Source of the DNA: Poriferisodalis sp965116715
GTDB taxonomy: Bacteria > Actinomycetota > Acidimicrobiia > Acidimicrobiales > Poriferisodalaceae
Direction: 5' to 3'
Length of the DNA stretch: 64,000 bases
Assembly (NCBI GenBank): GCA_965116715.1
Contig: OZ220724.1
Span: 2,294,001 to 2,358,000 of the forward strand
In this document: piece after piece, positions 28,499-35,153 of the stretch
How positions within the stretch are numbered: position 1 is the stretch's first letter
How the letters are laid out: each line of letters opens with the position of its first letter
The notes under the pieces: generated by a model
Database searches by the model: none
What the model was told of the DNA's origin: nothing
What the model saw: the letters and a program-made list of their open reading frames with translations, nothing else
Program-made: the position numbers and the translations under genes

Positions 28499-29916
28499 GC
28501 TTTCGCACCCGGCTCGGGCTGCTGGTGGCCGCCTCGGTTGCCGTTGCGGTGCTGGCGGTCTCGGGGGTGGCGTTGTGGATTGCCCGAGCAGAGGCCCGGT
28601 CTGCGCTCGACCGCAAGCTGGACGACCGCGTCGCCGTGCTGGTGGCCAGCGGCGGACGCCTGCCCGAGCGCCGGGGCGTGCAGTTCTTCGGGCGATTCAT
28701 CCCCCGCGACGTGCTCGTCCAGATCGTGGCCCCGAACGGCACTGTCGTGTACGCGTCCGACGAGGTGCTGCCCGTTGCGCCCGCCGACCATGCAGTCGCG
28801 AATGGCCGGGCGCACCGCCATCGGAGCGATGCGATCGCGGACGGCGTGCGCCTGCGGGTACTGACCGTGCAGGTGGCGCCCCTCGGGGCGCTGATGGTCG
28901 CGAGCCCGCTCGATGAGGTGGATGCGAACGTGGCCGGCTTGCGCAACACGCTGGCCGTCGTTGCCGTCGTCGGCGTCGCCGGGGCTGGACTACTGGGCTT
29001 CCTCGTTGCCGGCCGCGCCATCCGACCTGTCCGGCGGCTCACCGCTGCAGCGCGCAACGTGACGCAGACCCAAGACCTCGATCAGCCCATCGACATCGAG
29101 CGAGATGACGAACTGGGAGAGTTGGCCAGCAGCTTCAACGCGATGCTCGAAGCGCTCGCCGTATCCCGGGCCCAGCAGCATCGCCTGGTCACCGACGCGG
29201 GCCACGAGCTGCGGACACCGCTCACCAGCATCCGCACCAACATCGAGCTGCTGGCCCGGGCCGAACAGCTGGCTGCCCAGCCGCCGACGGAACAGCCAGA
29301 TCAGCAACAGCCAGACGGGCGGTCAGCGCTCGACGCCGACGAACGCCGCCAGATGCTCGACGATGTGCAGTTCGAGCTGGACCAGCTCACCGAACTGGTG
29401 AGCGAGCTCGTCGAGCTGGCGACCGACCAGCGATCCCAGGGCGAGCCCGAACGCGTCGACCTGGCCGAGCTGGCAGCGTCGGTTGTGGATCGGCACCGCC
29501 GCCGCACCGAGACGAGTTTCGAGACGGCGTTCGAGCCGTGCGAGGCGGTCGTGAACGCGGCGCTGGTCGAGCGAGCAATCGGCAACCTCGTCGACAACGC
29601 AGTGAAATGGTCCCCGCCCGGCGAGGCCATCGAGGTCAGCGTTGCGGGGGTCGAGGGGGAGGCTCGCGTCCGGGTGCGCGACCGCGGGCCCGGCATCCCC
29701 GCAGCCCTACGTGAGACGGTCTTCGAACGCTTCTACCGGGCGCCCGAAGCACGCTCTCAACCCGGTTCCGGCCTCGGGCTGTCCATCGTCGACTACGTAG
29801 CGCGCAGCCACGACGGCTCCGTATCCGTCATCGAAACCGACGGCCCCGGCACCGTCGTCGAACTCCGCCTCCCGCTGGCGCCCAAGGCCGATCCGCCCTC
29901 GGCCGACACCGACTGA
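28495..29916 (+). CDS. Sensor histidine kinase
   Basis: Membrane-bound kinase of 473 aa. TM1 is residues about 7-28, followed by an extracytoplasmic sensor region to about 140 and TM2 (about 145-167), then HAMP, H-box GHELRTPLTSIRTN with the phospho-accepting His near 237, and an ATPase domain with N-box NLVDNAVKW, G1 DRGPGIP and G2 GSGLGLSIV. Oddity: a Gln/Pro-rich insertion (QPPTEQPDQQQPDGR) in the loop of the DHp hairpin. It is the cognate partner of the overlapping response-regulator gene; the signal is unknown. Confidence 0.92.
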   Translation: MSFRTRLGLLVAASVAVAVLAVSGVALWIARAEARSALDRKLDDRVAVLVASGGRLPERRGVQFFGRFIPRDVLVQIVAPNGTVVYASDEVLPVAPADHAVANGRAHRHRSDAIADGVRLRVLTVQVAPLGALMVASPLDEVDANVAGLRNTLAVVAVVGVAGAGLLGFLVAGRAIRPVRRLTAAARNVTQTQDLDQPIDIERDDELGELASSFNAMLEALAVSRAQQHRLVTDAGHELRTPLTSIRTNIELLARAEQLAAQPPTEQPDQQQPDGRSALDADERRQMLDDVQFELDQLTELVSELVELATDQRSQGEPERVDLAELAASVVDRHRRRTETSFETAFEPCEAVVNAALVERAIGNLVDNAVKWSPPGEAIEVSVAGVEGEARVRVRDRGPGIPAALRETVFERFYRAPEARSQPGSGLGLSIVDYVARSHDGSVSVIETDGPGTVVELRLPLAPKADPPSADTD

Positions 29917-29960
29917 CATCGCTGCCGCTAACTGGCGCGTCGCGACCGGCACACGGTCGC

Positions 29961-30245
29961 CTGTCAGAAGAAAGCACGCACAAAAGCGCTGGTCAGAGGC
30001 GCATTTTGCTGTCTAAGTAACGTTCGTATTGTAGACAGCCCTGCTGAGCCTGTCAAGCCGGCTTCTGGGCTCAACGTCTCTTCGCTGGTGACTGCGTCCG
30101 TCGCGGCTGCAAACCCGCGTACCTGCTGAGTCTCCGAGGCTCGGCGCTGCCTCGACGCGCCGCAGCCGCGCACCTGCCGCCGAGTCCGTTCCGGGTCGTC
30201 CGTCCTGTCGATGAAACGAACAGTTCCTCGACAGAAAGGACTGTC
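29961..30245 (+). promoter_or_regulatory. Cluster of seven CTGTC/GACAG half-sites upstream of the secreted-peptide genes
   Basis: This 335-bp gene-free stretch (29917-30251) has no convincing ORF but contains CTGTC at 29961, 30009, 30050, 30205 and 30241 and GACAG at 30034 and 30230. Two pairs form inverted repeats with the same geometry: CTGTCTA-N16-TAGACAG (30009-30038) and CTGTCGA-N16-TCGACAG (30205-30234). They could be operators of an unidentified regulator or RNA stems. AAAGGA, the likely ribosome binding site, lies between the last two elements. Confidence 0.5.
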
Positions 30246-30251
30246 TCAATT

Positions 30252-30632
30252 ATGTTGACCTTGTACTTTGCGCCGCTCAAGCGGTGTTTCATCGGCCGTG
30301 TACTGGCAGTGTTGTCCGCGACTGCCATGTTGACGGCCGTGCTAGCGGTCGCCCCGGTTTCTACGCCACTGAGTCCCGAGCCGGTTGCCGCGCATGCGCA
30401 ACAAGTCTGCAGCAGCGGTGTGTGGGAATGGACTTATCCGTCGGGCCGCAATGGTCCACCGGTTATGACATGGAATCCCAATCGACGCGAGTGTGTAGAT
30501 ATTCCGCACCAACACATTCAGCCGCCCGTGAATCCGAGTTGGCTCACTTGGGGAGCATGCGGCGCTGTTGGATTTGTGAACCCACCACTAGGATTGGCAT
30601 GCGGTGCGGGTTCCATCGCAGGGAGCAGCTAG
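30252..30632 (+). CDS. Small secreted four-cysteine protein, unknown function
   Basis: A 126-residue precursor. It has basic residues (K10-R16), a hydrophobic core (about 17-36) and a likely cleavage after AHA (residue 49), giving a mature chain of about 77 residues with Cys53, Cys81, Cys103 and Cys117. The mature N-half is Trp/Pro/Asn-rich (VWEWTYPSGRNGPP); the C-terminus is hydrophobic and Gly-rich (TWGACGAVGFVNPPLG). This layout recalls secreted bacteriocins, but I recognise no family. AAAGGA lies 11 nt before the ATG. Composition is less GC-rich than the surrounding genes. It is the first of three small envelope genes. Confidence 0.6.
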   Translation: MLTLYFAPLKRCFIGRVLAVLSATAMLTAVLAVAPVSTPLSPEPVAAHAQQVCSSGVWEWTYPSGRNGPPVMTWNPNRRECVDIPHQHIQPPVNPSWLTWGACGAVGFVNPPLGLACGAGSIAGSS

Positions 30633-30636
30633 GCAG

Positions 30637-30879
30637 ATGAGCAAGTTCACACTGCACGTCACGCTTAGGCTCGTGTTCAGTGCCGTTTCGGTCGGTCTGG
30701 GAGTCACGCTCGGATTAGCGACGACTCGGCTCACTTCGATGCCCCAGATAGCGGCGCTCATTGTCGCCTTGGCCGTCGGGCTGGGTTTGCTCACATTGGG
30801 CAGACGCGCCTTGCAGAGATGGGTTCCGAGCGCGCTTGAGCTTTGGCGCACGTGGAAGACATCCAGTATCGACGCGTAG
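30637..30879 (+). CDS. Small two-TM membrane protein
   Basis: An 80-residue protein starting MSKFTLHVTLRLVFSAVSVG, with two hydrophobic segments (about 8-29 and 35-54) and a basic C-terminal tail (GRRALQRW…). It begins 4 nt after the secreted-protein stop, so the two are probably co-transcribed. If the first protein is toxic, an immunity role would be the obvious hypothesis, but nothing in the sequence proves it. No family recognised. Confidence 0.5.
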   Translation: MSKFTLHVTLRLVFSAVSVGLGVTLGLATTRLTSMPQIAALIVALAVGLGLLTLGRRALQRWVPSALELWRTWKTSSIDA

Positions 30880-30899
30880 AACTGGCTGCTGCAACCACA

Positions 30900-31169
30900 G
30901 TGAGACTTGAGACACTCGTAGTCCCATTGGGCTTCTCAGCGCTATTGCTTGGTGTCGGATGCGCATCATCTGGATTCACATCTGAAGCGTGCCAAACAGC
31001 AGCTCTGACGCAAGCAAGCGCCGAGCAGCGCTGGGGTGCAGCCGTCGAGGCCCACCAAATCGCACATGAGAGCGATATCGATAACCATGAGGGCATTGCT
31101 GATCGGATGATCTCGGCCAGAGTGGAGATGATTCTTGCGGAGGCCGAGACCCGTCGTCAGTGCAGCTGA
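30900..31169 (+). CDS. Putative small lipoprotein
   Basis: From GTG 30900 the 89-residue product begins MRLETLVVPLGFSALLLGVGC, a type II signal peptide with lipobox GVGC. The mature part is helical and charged (QTAALTQASAEQRWGAAVEAH, RVEMILAEAETRR) and ends with a cysteine. It begins 20 nt after the two-TM gene. In-frame TTG/GTG codons further upstream would destroy the N-terminal position of the signal, so 30900 is preferred. No family recognised. Confidence 0.5.
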   Translation: MRLETLVVPLGFSALLLGVGCASSGFTSEACQTAALTQASAEQRWGAAVEAHQIAHESDIDNHEGIADRMISARVEMILAEAETRRQCS

Positions 31170-31256
31170 CTTGGCGGCCAATCAGGGTGGCTGTTTGGTT
31201 ACGTGCCGTTCCGCCGTGCTGACTTCGTCTGCAGTGTCATGGTTGGCTGTCGGCGG

Positions 31257-31922
31257 TTAGTCGGATTGGCTGTCTTGGTTCGGATTGCTCTTGAGCAGGG
31301 CGGCGACGCTGGAGTGATGCCAGGTGGTCTTGCCGGTGGCGGTGAGGATGCCCGCGGCCTCAAGGGCCGCGGCGATCTCACGCAGGCTGTAGCCCTCGGC
31401 ACGGAGTTTCGTCGCGAGGATTCGGGCGTCCTCTGGCTGGCGGCTGGGCCTTCCCAGTCGTGTGCCGTTGCGCCGGGCCGTTTGCAGGGCTGTTTTGGTG
31501 CGGTCCTGGGCCATGCCGGCTTCATGGGCAGCGATGACGGCGAGGGTGCCGACCAGTAGACGTCCGCCGCGAGTCCGAACGCCGTCGGGAGCGTCGAGTG
31601 TGATCAGTTCCCAGCCCAAGCGCTCAGCGCGGTCGAACAGCCGGAGTGTCTCGAGGGTGTTGCGGGCCAGCCGGTCGACCCGTGTCGCCACGAGCATGTC
31701 GGCCTCGCCCAGCTCGAGTTGACCGAGCGCCGCACCCAGGCCGGGCCGCACGTCGACCGGCACGGCTCCTGAGACGGCTTCACCAGAGATACATGCGACG
31801 ATCTGCCATGGCCGAGATGCCGCAGCTTCGGCGATGGCCCGGTGCTGTGCCTCGATGCTCAGCCCGGAAGCTGCCTGTGCACCCGTCGACACGCGGGCGT
31901 AGGAGATGACCCGCGTCGGCAT
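31257..31922 (-). CDS. Serine recombinase (resolvase/invertase family)
   Basis: A 221-residue small serine recombinase. The catalytic Ser is in RVISYARVSTGAQAA; the RVDRLARNTLETL helix carries conserved active-site arginines, and a C-terminal helix-turn-helix follows (GYSLREIAAALEAAGI). It would catalyse resolution or inversion between short sites. ATG 31922 places the start just before the conserved core; GTG 31946 is possible. It is convergent with the small envelope genes and separated from tRNA-Glu by an inverted repeat that may be its target or operator. Confidence 0.85.
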   Translation of the reverse strand: MPTRVISYARVSTGAQAASGLSIEAQHRAIAEAAASRPWQIVACISGEAVSGAVPVDVRPGLGAALGQLELGEADMLVATRVDRLARNTLETLRLFDRAERLGWELITLDAPDGVRTRGGRLLVGTLAVIAAHEAGMAQDRTKTALQTARRNGTRLGRPSRQPEDARILATKLRAEGYSLREIAAALEAAGILTATGKTTWHHSSVAALLKSNPNQDSQSD

Positions 31923-31932
31923 CTGGTTATAC

Positions 31933-31997
31933 GTACGTTCATTCACCCGCCAGAATGTAGCGCCTCGCACGAGCGATGCGAGAATGAATGTTTGTAC
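31933..31997 (-). promoter_or_regulatory. Inverted repeat upstream of the recombinase (candidate res site/operator)
   Basis: GTAC…TTCATTC (31933-31944) is mirrored by GAATGAA…GTAC (31982-31997): perfect 7-bp arms plus an outer GTAC on each side. An inner dyad CTCGCA/TGCGAG (31964-31982 region) is also present. It directly precedes the recombinase gene, as recombination sites of this family often do. Confidence 0.4.
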
Positions 31998-32029
31998 ATG
32001 TGCCGTCGCTGAACGGCAGCGCTCGACAG

Positions 32030-32102
32030 CACCCCCAACGGGATTCGAACCCGTGCCGCCGGCGTGAAAGGCCGGTGTCCTAGGCCGCTAGACGATGGGG
32101 GC
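32030..32102 (-). tRNA. tRNA-Glu (TTC)
   Basis: A 73-nt cloverleaf: acceptor GCCCCCA/TGGGGGT (ending in a G-U pair), anticodon loop CTTTCAC (TTC), anticodon stem CCGGC/GCCGG, T-arm ACGGG-TTCGAAT-CCCGT, discriminator G. No encoded CCA. Confidence 0.93.
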
Positions 32103-32163
32103 AGGGCATCTCAGGCTACGCCCAACCTGGCGTGTTGTAACTAGGGAACCGGCAGCACCCGGC

Positions 32164-32652
32164 TCAGCGGTGGGTGGCGTCGATGAGCTCTGCGAGCAGC
32201 CCGCCGAGGTAGTGGTAGCGCAGCCGTGGCCGCTGGGCCGGATCGTGCGGGTCGAGCTCGGCGGGATCGTCCTCTTCGGAGATGTCGAGCTGGGTTCCGA
32301 GCACGAGGCGCAGCTCGTTCAGGCCCTGCATCCAGGCGGTGATCTGTTCGTCATCGAGATGGTCCGCAGCGAGTGTGCTGTCGAGCTGATCGAGATGTTC
32401 CAAGCGTTCGGCCAGCAGCTCGTCGCGCATCAGCCGCTGGTACTCGGCATCGCGGTCGGGATCGCTCAGATACGCAGGCGGGAACAGGCGACGCAACGAC
32501 GGGTCCAGACCGTCGCCGCCATCGCGTGCCGGCGTGTGGTCGAGCAGGTTGGATCGCAGCTCACCCACCATCTCGGTCAGCAGCCGCCGTTCCCAGTCGT
32601 CGAGGTGCACGCTCACCAGCGAGCCGCGCGCCCCGAACCGTGTCCCGCTCAC
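32164..32652 (-). CDS. DUF2017 family protein
   Basis: A 162-residue acidic helical protein of the actinobacterial DUF2017 family. Recognisable blocks are LLTEMVGELRSNL, DPSLRRLFPPAYLSDP and the C-terminal YHYLGGLLAELIDA. It sits 3 bp after clpS on the same strand, the usual neighbourhood in actinobacteria. Function unknown; a role in ClpS/ClpP-related proteolysis is suggested only by context. Confidence 0.88.
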   Translation of the reverse strand: MSGTRFGARGSLVSVHLDDWERRLLTEMVGELRSNLLDHTPARDGGDGLDPSLRRLFPPAYLSDPDRDAEYQRLMRDELLAERLEHLDQLDSTLAADHLDDEQITAWMQGLNELRLVLGTQLDISEEDDPAELDPHDPAQRPRLRYHYLGGLLAELIDATHR

Positions 32653-32655
32653 GGC

Positions 32656-33024
32656 TCAGTTGTCCTTCTGCATGGTGGCCCAGAGGCCGTACTCGTGCAG
32701 CCGGAAGACGTCGAGCTCGGCCTTCTCGCGTGAGCCCCACGCGACCGCAGCGCGGCCCTTGTTGTGCACATCCAGCATCAGCTCGGTGGCTTTGGCCTCG
32801 CTGTAGCCGAACAGCTTCTGAAACACGTACACGACATAGCTCATCAAGTTGATCGGGTCATTCCAGACCAACACCACCCAGGGCACGTCGGTGCTGTGCT
32901 CGTCCTCACTGGTCGGATCGCGCACGACCTCGGGATCGGCAACGGCTGGCGCTTGCGCCAGCCGCGGTGACATAGCAGGCGCTTGCGTCAGCCGGGGCGA
33001 CACAGTCGGAGCGGTGGGGCTCAC
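32656..33024 (-). CDS. clpS: Clp protease adaptor ClpS
   Basis: N-recognin that delivers N-degron substrates to ClpA/ClpC-ClpP. The core has WVVLVWNDPINLMSYVVYVF, LMLDVHNKGRAAVAWG and the C-terminal YGLWATMQKD. The N-terminus contains two copies of SPRL-x-QAPA encoded by a 30-bp tandem duplication. GTG 33024 begins 4 bp after the ctaA stop; ATG 32973, inside the repeats, would also leave the whole core. 122 aa from GTG. Confidence 0.92.
   Translation of the reverse strand: MSPTAPTVSPRLTQAPAMSPRLAQAPAVADPEVVRDPTSEDEHSTDVPWVVLVWNDPINLMSYVVYVFQKLFGYSEAKATELMLDVHNKGRAAVAWGSREKAELDVFRLHEYGLWATMQKDN
32948..33007 (-). repeat. 30-bp tandem duplication within clpS
   Basis: Two 30-bp units encode the repeated decapeptide (V/M)SPRL(T/A)QAPA. 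One unit contains a strong hairpin, CTGGCGC-TT-GCGCCAG. The duplicated segment lies in the non-conserved N-terminal tail and so should not disturb the ClpS fold. Confidence 0.75.
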
Positions 33025-33028
33025 GGCT

Positions 33029-34036
33029 TCATTCTGCGAAGCCGCGGCCCGCGATGCCAACCGATTCGCCGACCTCGGACCCCGCTGAGTCCTGACGGCG
33101 GGCCTCGGTCGCGAGCACCAGGCGAGTCATCGCGATGGTGAGCAGCGTCGCGCCCACGACGTGCAGCGCCACGAGCAGCACCGGCAGTTCGTTGAAGTAC
33201 TGCACGTACCCGATCGCTGCCTGAGCGGCCATGACGCCGATCACCACCCGGATACGCCGGCGCAGCACAACCGCTCCCGCGCCGGCGGTCCCATGGTGTG
33301 GCGCCGCGGTCACGCGCCGGATCGCAGCGCCGAGCAGCAGCGTGACCGCAGCCAGCACCACCACCGTGATGCCGTGAATGCGCGCCACTGAGGGAAGGGC
33401 GAACTGCAAGCGCTCGACGTGCTCGTCGCCGCCGTGAGGGCCTGTGCCGGTCACCACGGTTCCGGTGAACAGGGCCACAGCCGTCAGCGTCGCGGCGAGC
33501 CATGCGAGCGCCGGGATGTGGGTGGGCAATCCGGCTGCAGGACTGCCGCCAGGCGGCGGCTCCCACGACGCTCGATGCTGCAGGACCACCGCAGCGGCCA
33601 CCAGCACCTGGGACGCCAGGAAGTGCGACATCACGATGGGCGGGGACAGGTGGGTCAGCACGGTCACGGCGCCGAGACCGATCTGGAAGACGACACCAGC
33701 CACCAAGCCCAGCGACCACCACACCAAGTCGGCTCGGCGCGGCATCCTCCACCACGACGCCGCGACCGCCGCAATGACGGCTGCTGACACCAGTCCGGTC
33801 ACGATGCGGTTGCCGAACTCCACCCAGCCGTGAACGTCCGCCGCCGGCACGAACTCTCCGGGCTCGCAGTTCGGCCAGTCGCTGCATCCCAAGCCGCTGC
33901 CGGTGAGCCGAACGAGCGAGCCGGTGATGATGATCGCCACGAGCGACCACAGAGCCCAGCGTGCGATCAGGGCGAACCGCTGGGGCGTGACATGCAGCCC
34001 GCGTCCGCGCAGTCGCGTCAGGTACGGCAATCTCAC
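33029..34036 (-). CDS. ctaA: Heme A synthase (CtaA/COX15)
   Basis: Integral membrane enzyme (335 aa) oxidising heme O to heme A for the oxidase. About eight TM helices; conserved blocks LVRLTGSGLGCSDWPNC (extracytoplasmic loop with a Cys pair), EFGNRIVTG, and VMSHFLASQ, with heme-ligand His residues in helices such as RIHGITV and ALHVVGA. It is divergent from ctaB, with TAGCGT 6 nt before the GTG start, so it is probably leaderless. Confidence 0.94.
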   Translation of the reverse strand: MRLPYLTRLRGRGLHVTPQRFALIARWALWSLVAIIITGSLVRLTGSGLGCSDWPNCEPGEFVPAADVHGWVEFGNRIVTGLVSAAVIAAVAASWWRMPRRADLVWWSLGLVAGVVFQIGLGAVTVLTHLSPPIVMSHFLASQVLVAAAVVLQHRASWEPPPGGSPAAGLPTHIPALAWLAATLTAVALFTGTVVTGTGPHGGDEHVERLQFALPSVARIHGITVVVLAAVTLLLGAAIRRVTAAPHHGTAGAGAVVLRRRIRVVIGVMAAQAAIGYVQYFNELPVLLVALHVVGATLLTIAMTRLVLATEARRQDSAGSEVGESVGIAGRGFAE

Positions 34037-34072
34037 GCCGAAACGCTAGGGGCGACTCGTAGCCTCACGGCA

Positions 34073-34972
34073 ATGCTGGCGGCGCTGCGCCCAACACTGC
34101 GTGGATCAACACTGCGGGGATACGTCGCGCTCACCAAGCCGCGCATCATCGAGCTGCTGCTGGTGACGACGGTGCCGCCGATGTTCGTGGCCGAGCGCGG
34201 CGTGCCCTCTGTGGCGCTGATGCTGTTCACCGTCATCGGCGGCACGCTGTCTGCGGCGGGTGCCAACACCTTCAACATGTACATCGACCGCGACATCGAC
34301 GCGACGATGGAGCGCACGGCACACCGCCCGCTGGTCGTCGGCACGGTGAGCCCGCGCGCGGCGTTGATCTACGGCGTGGTGCTCGAGGCCGCGGCCTTCG
34401 CGATTCTGTGGTGGGGCGCCAACCTGCTCGCCGCTCTGCTCGCGCTGGCCGCGTGCTTGTTCTACGTGTTCGTATACACGCTGTGGCTGAAGCGGTCCTC
34501 CGCTCAGAACATCGTCATCGGCGGAGCAGCCGGCGCTGCGCCGGTGCTCGTGGGCTGGGCGGCCGTCACCGGCACGCTGTCGCTCGAGGCCTGGATTGCG
34601 TTCGGCATCGTCTTCTTCTGGACGCCCCCGCATTTCTGGGCGCTGGCCATCCGCTACGCCGACGATTACGACACCGCCGATGTGCCGATGCTGCCGTCGG
34701 TGGCCAGCGAGCGCTCAGTGCTGGTGCAGATGACGCTGCACACCCTTGCGGTGATCGCGCTGTCGCTGTGGTTTGCCGTGGCCGCCGACGCCGGTGGCCT
34801 GTACTGGGCAGTCGCAGTGGCCGGCGGCACCGCGTTCGGATGGCAGCTCGTGACGCTGTGGCGCGCGCTGACACCACAGACCGCGATGCGCGTCTTCCAC
34901 ACCTCCATCGCGTACCTGGGGCTGCTGTTCGCGGCGATGGCCGTCGACGTGCTAGTCCGGCTCAGCTGGTGA
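34073..34972 (+). CDS. ctaB: Protoheme IX farnesyltransferase (heme O synthase)
   Basis: UbiA-family prenyltransferase (299 aa) converting heme B to heme O. It shows YVALTKPRIIELLLVTTVPPM, the Asp-rich motif NMYIDRDIDATMERT, and the second motif YTLWLKRSSAQNIVIGG with RYADDYD. About eight TM helices. TAGCCT lies 7 nt before ATG 34073, suggesting a leaderless mRNA. The 36-bp spacer with ctaA holds both promoters. Confidence 0.95.
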   Translation: MLAALRPTLRGSTLRGYVALTKPRIIELLLVTTVPPMFVAERGVPSVALMLFTVIGGTLSAAGANTFNMYIDRDIDATMERTAHRPLVVGTVSPRAALIYGVVLEAAAFAILWWGANLLAALLALAACLFYVFVYTLWLKRSSAQNIVIGGAAGAAPVLVGWAAVTGTLSLEAWIAFGIVFFWTPPHFWALAIRYADDYDTADVPMLPSVASERSVLVQMTLHTLAVIALSLWFAVAADAGGLYWAVAVAGGTAFGWQLVTLWRALTPQTAMRVFHTSIAYLGLLFAAMAVDVLVRLSW

Positions 34973-34980
34973 CCAAGTCA

Positions 34981-35046
34981 GAGGCTGAGCCGATAGGCGA
35001 AGCCGTGGCCCGAGCGGCCCGTGAGCGCAGCGAACAAGAGCGGGAA
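34981..35046 (+). repeat. Dispersed repeat, copy 1 (after ctaB)
   Basis: Contains CCCGAGCGGCCCGTGAGCG followed by AGCGAACAAGAGCGG, preceded by GAGGCTGAGCCG and GGCGAAGCCGTGG. The same blocks occur at 59227-59308 (minus) and twice at 60777-60887. This copy begins 8 bp after the ctaB stop codon. Confidence 0.7.
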
Positions 35047-35087
35047 GCAACAGTGGGAACAATCTGGTTGAGGGGGCCGCGGGTCGC

Positions 35088-35093
35088 TAGAGT
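35088..35093 (+). promoter_or_regulatory. -10 box of the oxidase operon
   Basis: TAGAGT precedes the COX1-like gene. A start near 35100 would leave about 54 nt before ATG 35154; TTG 35100 and GTG 35103 are in-frame alternative starts right at the predicted 5' end. Confidence 0.35.
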
Positions 35094-35153
35094 GCGCCGT
35101 TGGTGTCGCCGCAGGGCGGCGCTGCCAGCCGAGTCCGGGAACCACTTCGCCGC

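Larger units (their letters stand above)
29930..32029. mobile_element. Candidate small genomic island between the kinase gene and tRNA-Glu
   Basis: The patch combines lower GC content, three unfamiliar small envelope genes, a serine recombinase and a tRNA gene at its right border whose 3' end faces the patch. No duplicated tRNA 3' end was found at the left border, so insertion by site-specific integration at the tRNA is not demonstrated. Confidence 0.35.

Noticed and set aside
29917..32102. tRNA-Glu 3'-end duplication marking an integrative island
   Set aside because: I looked for a copy of the tRNA 3' segment near the left border of the patch and found none, so site-specific integration at the tRNA is not supported, only adjacency.
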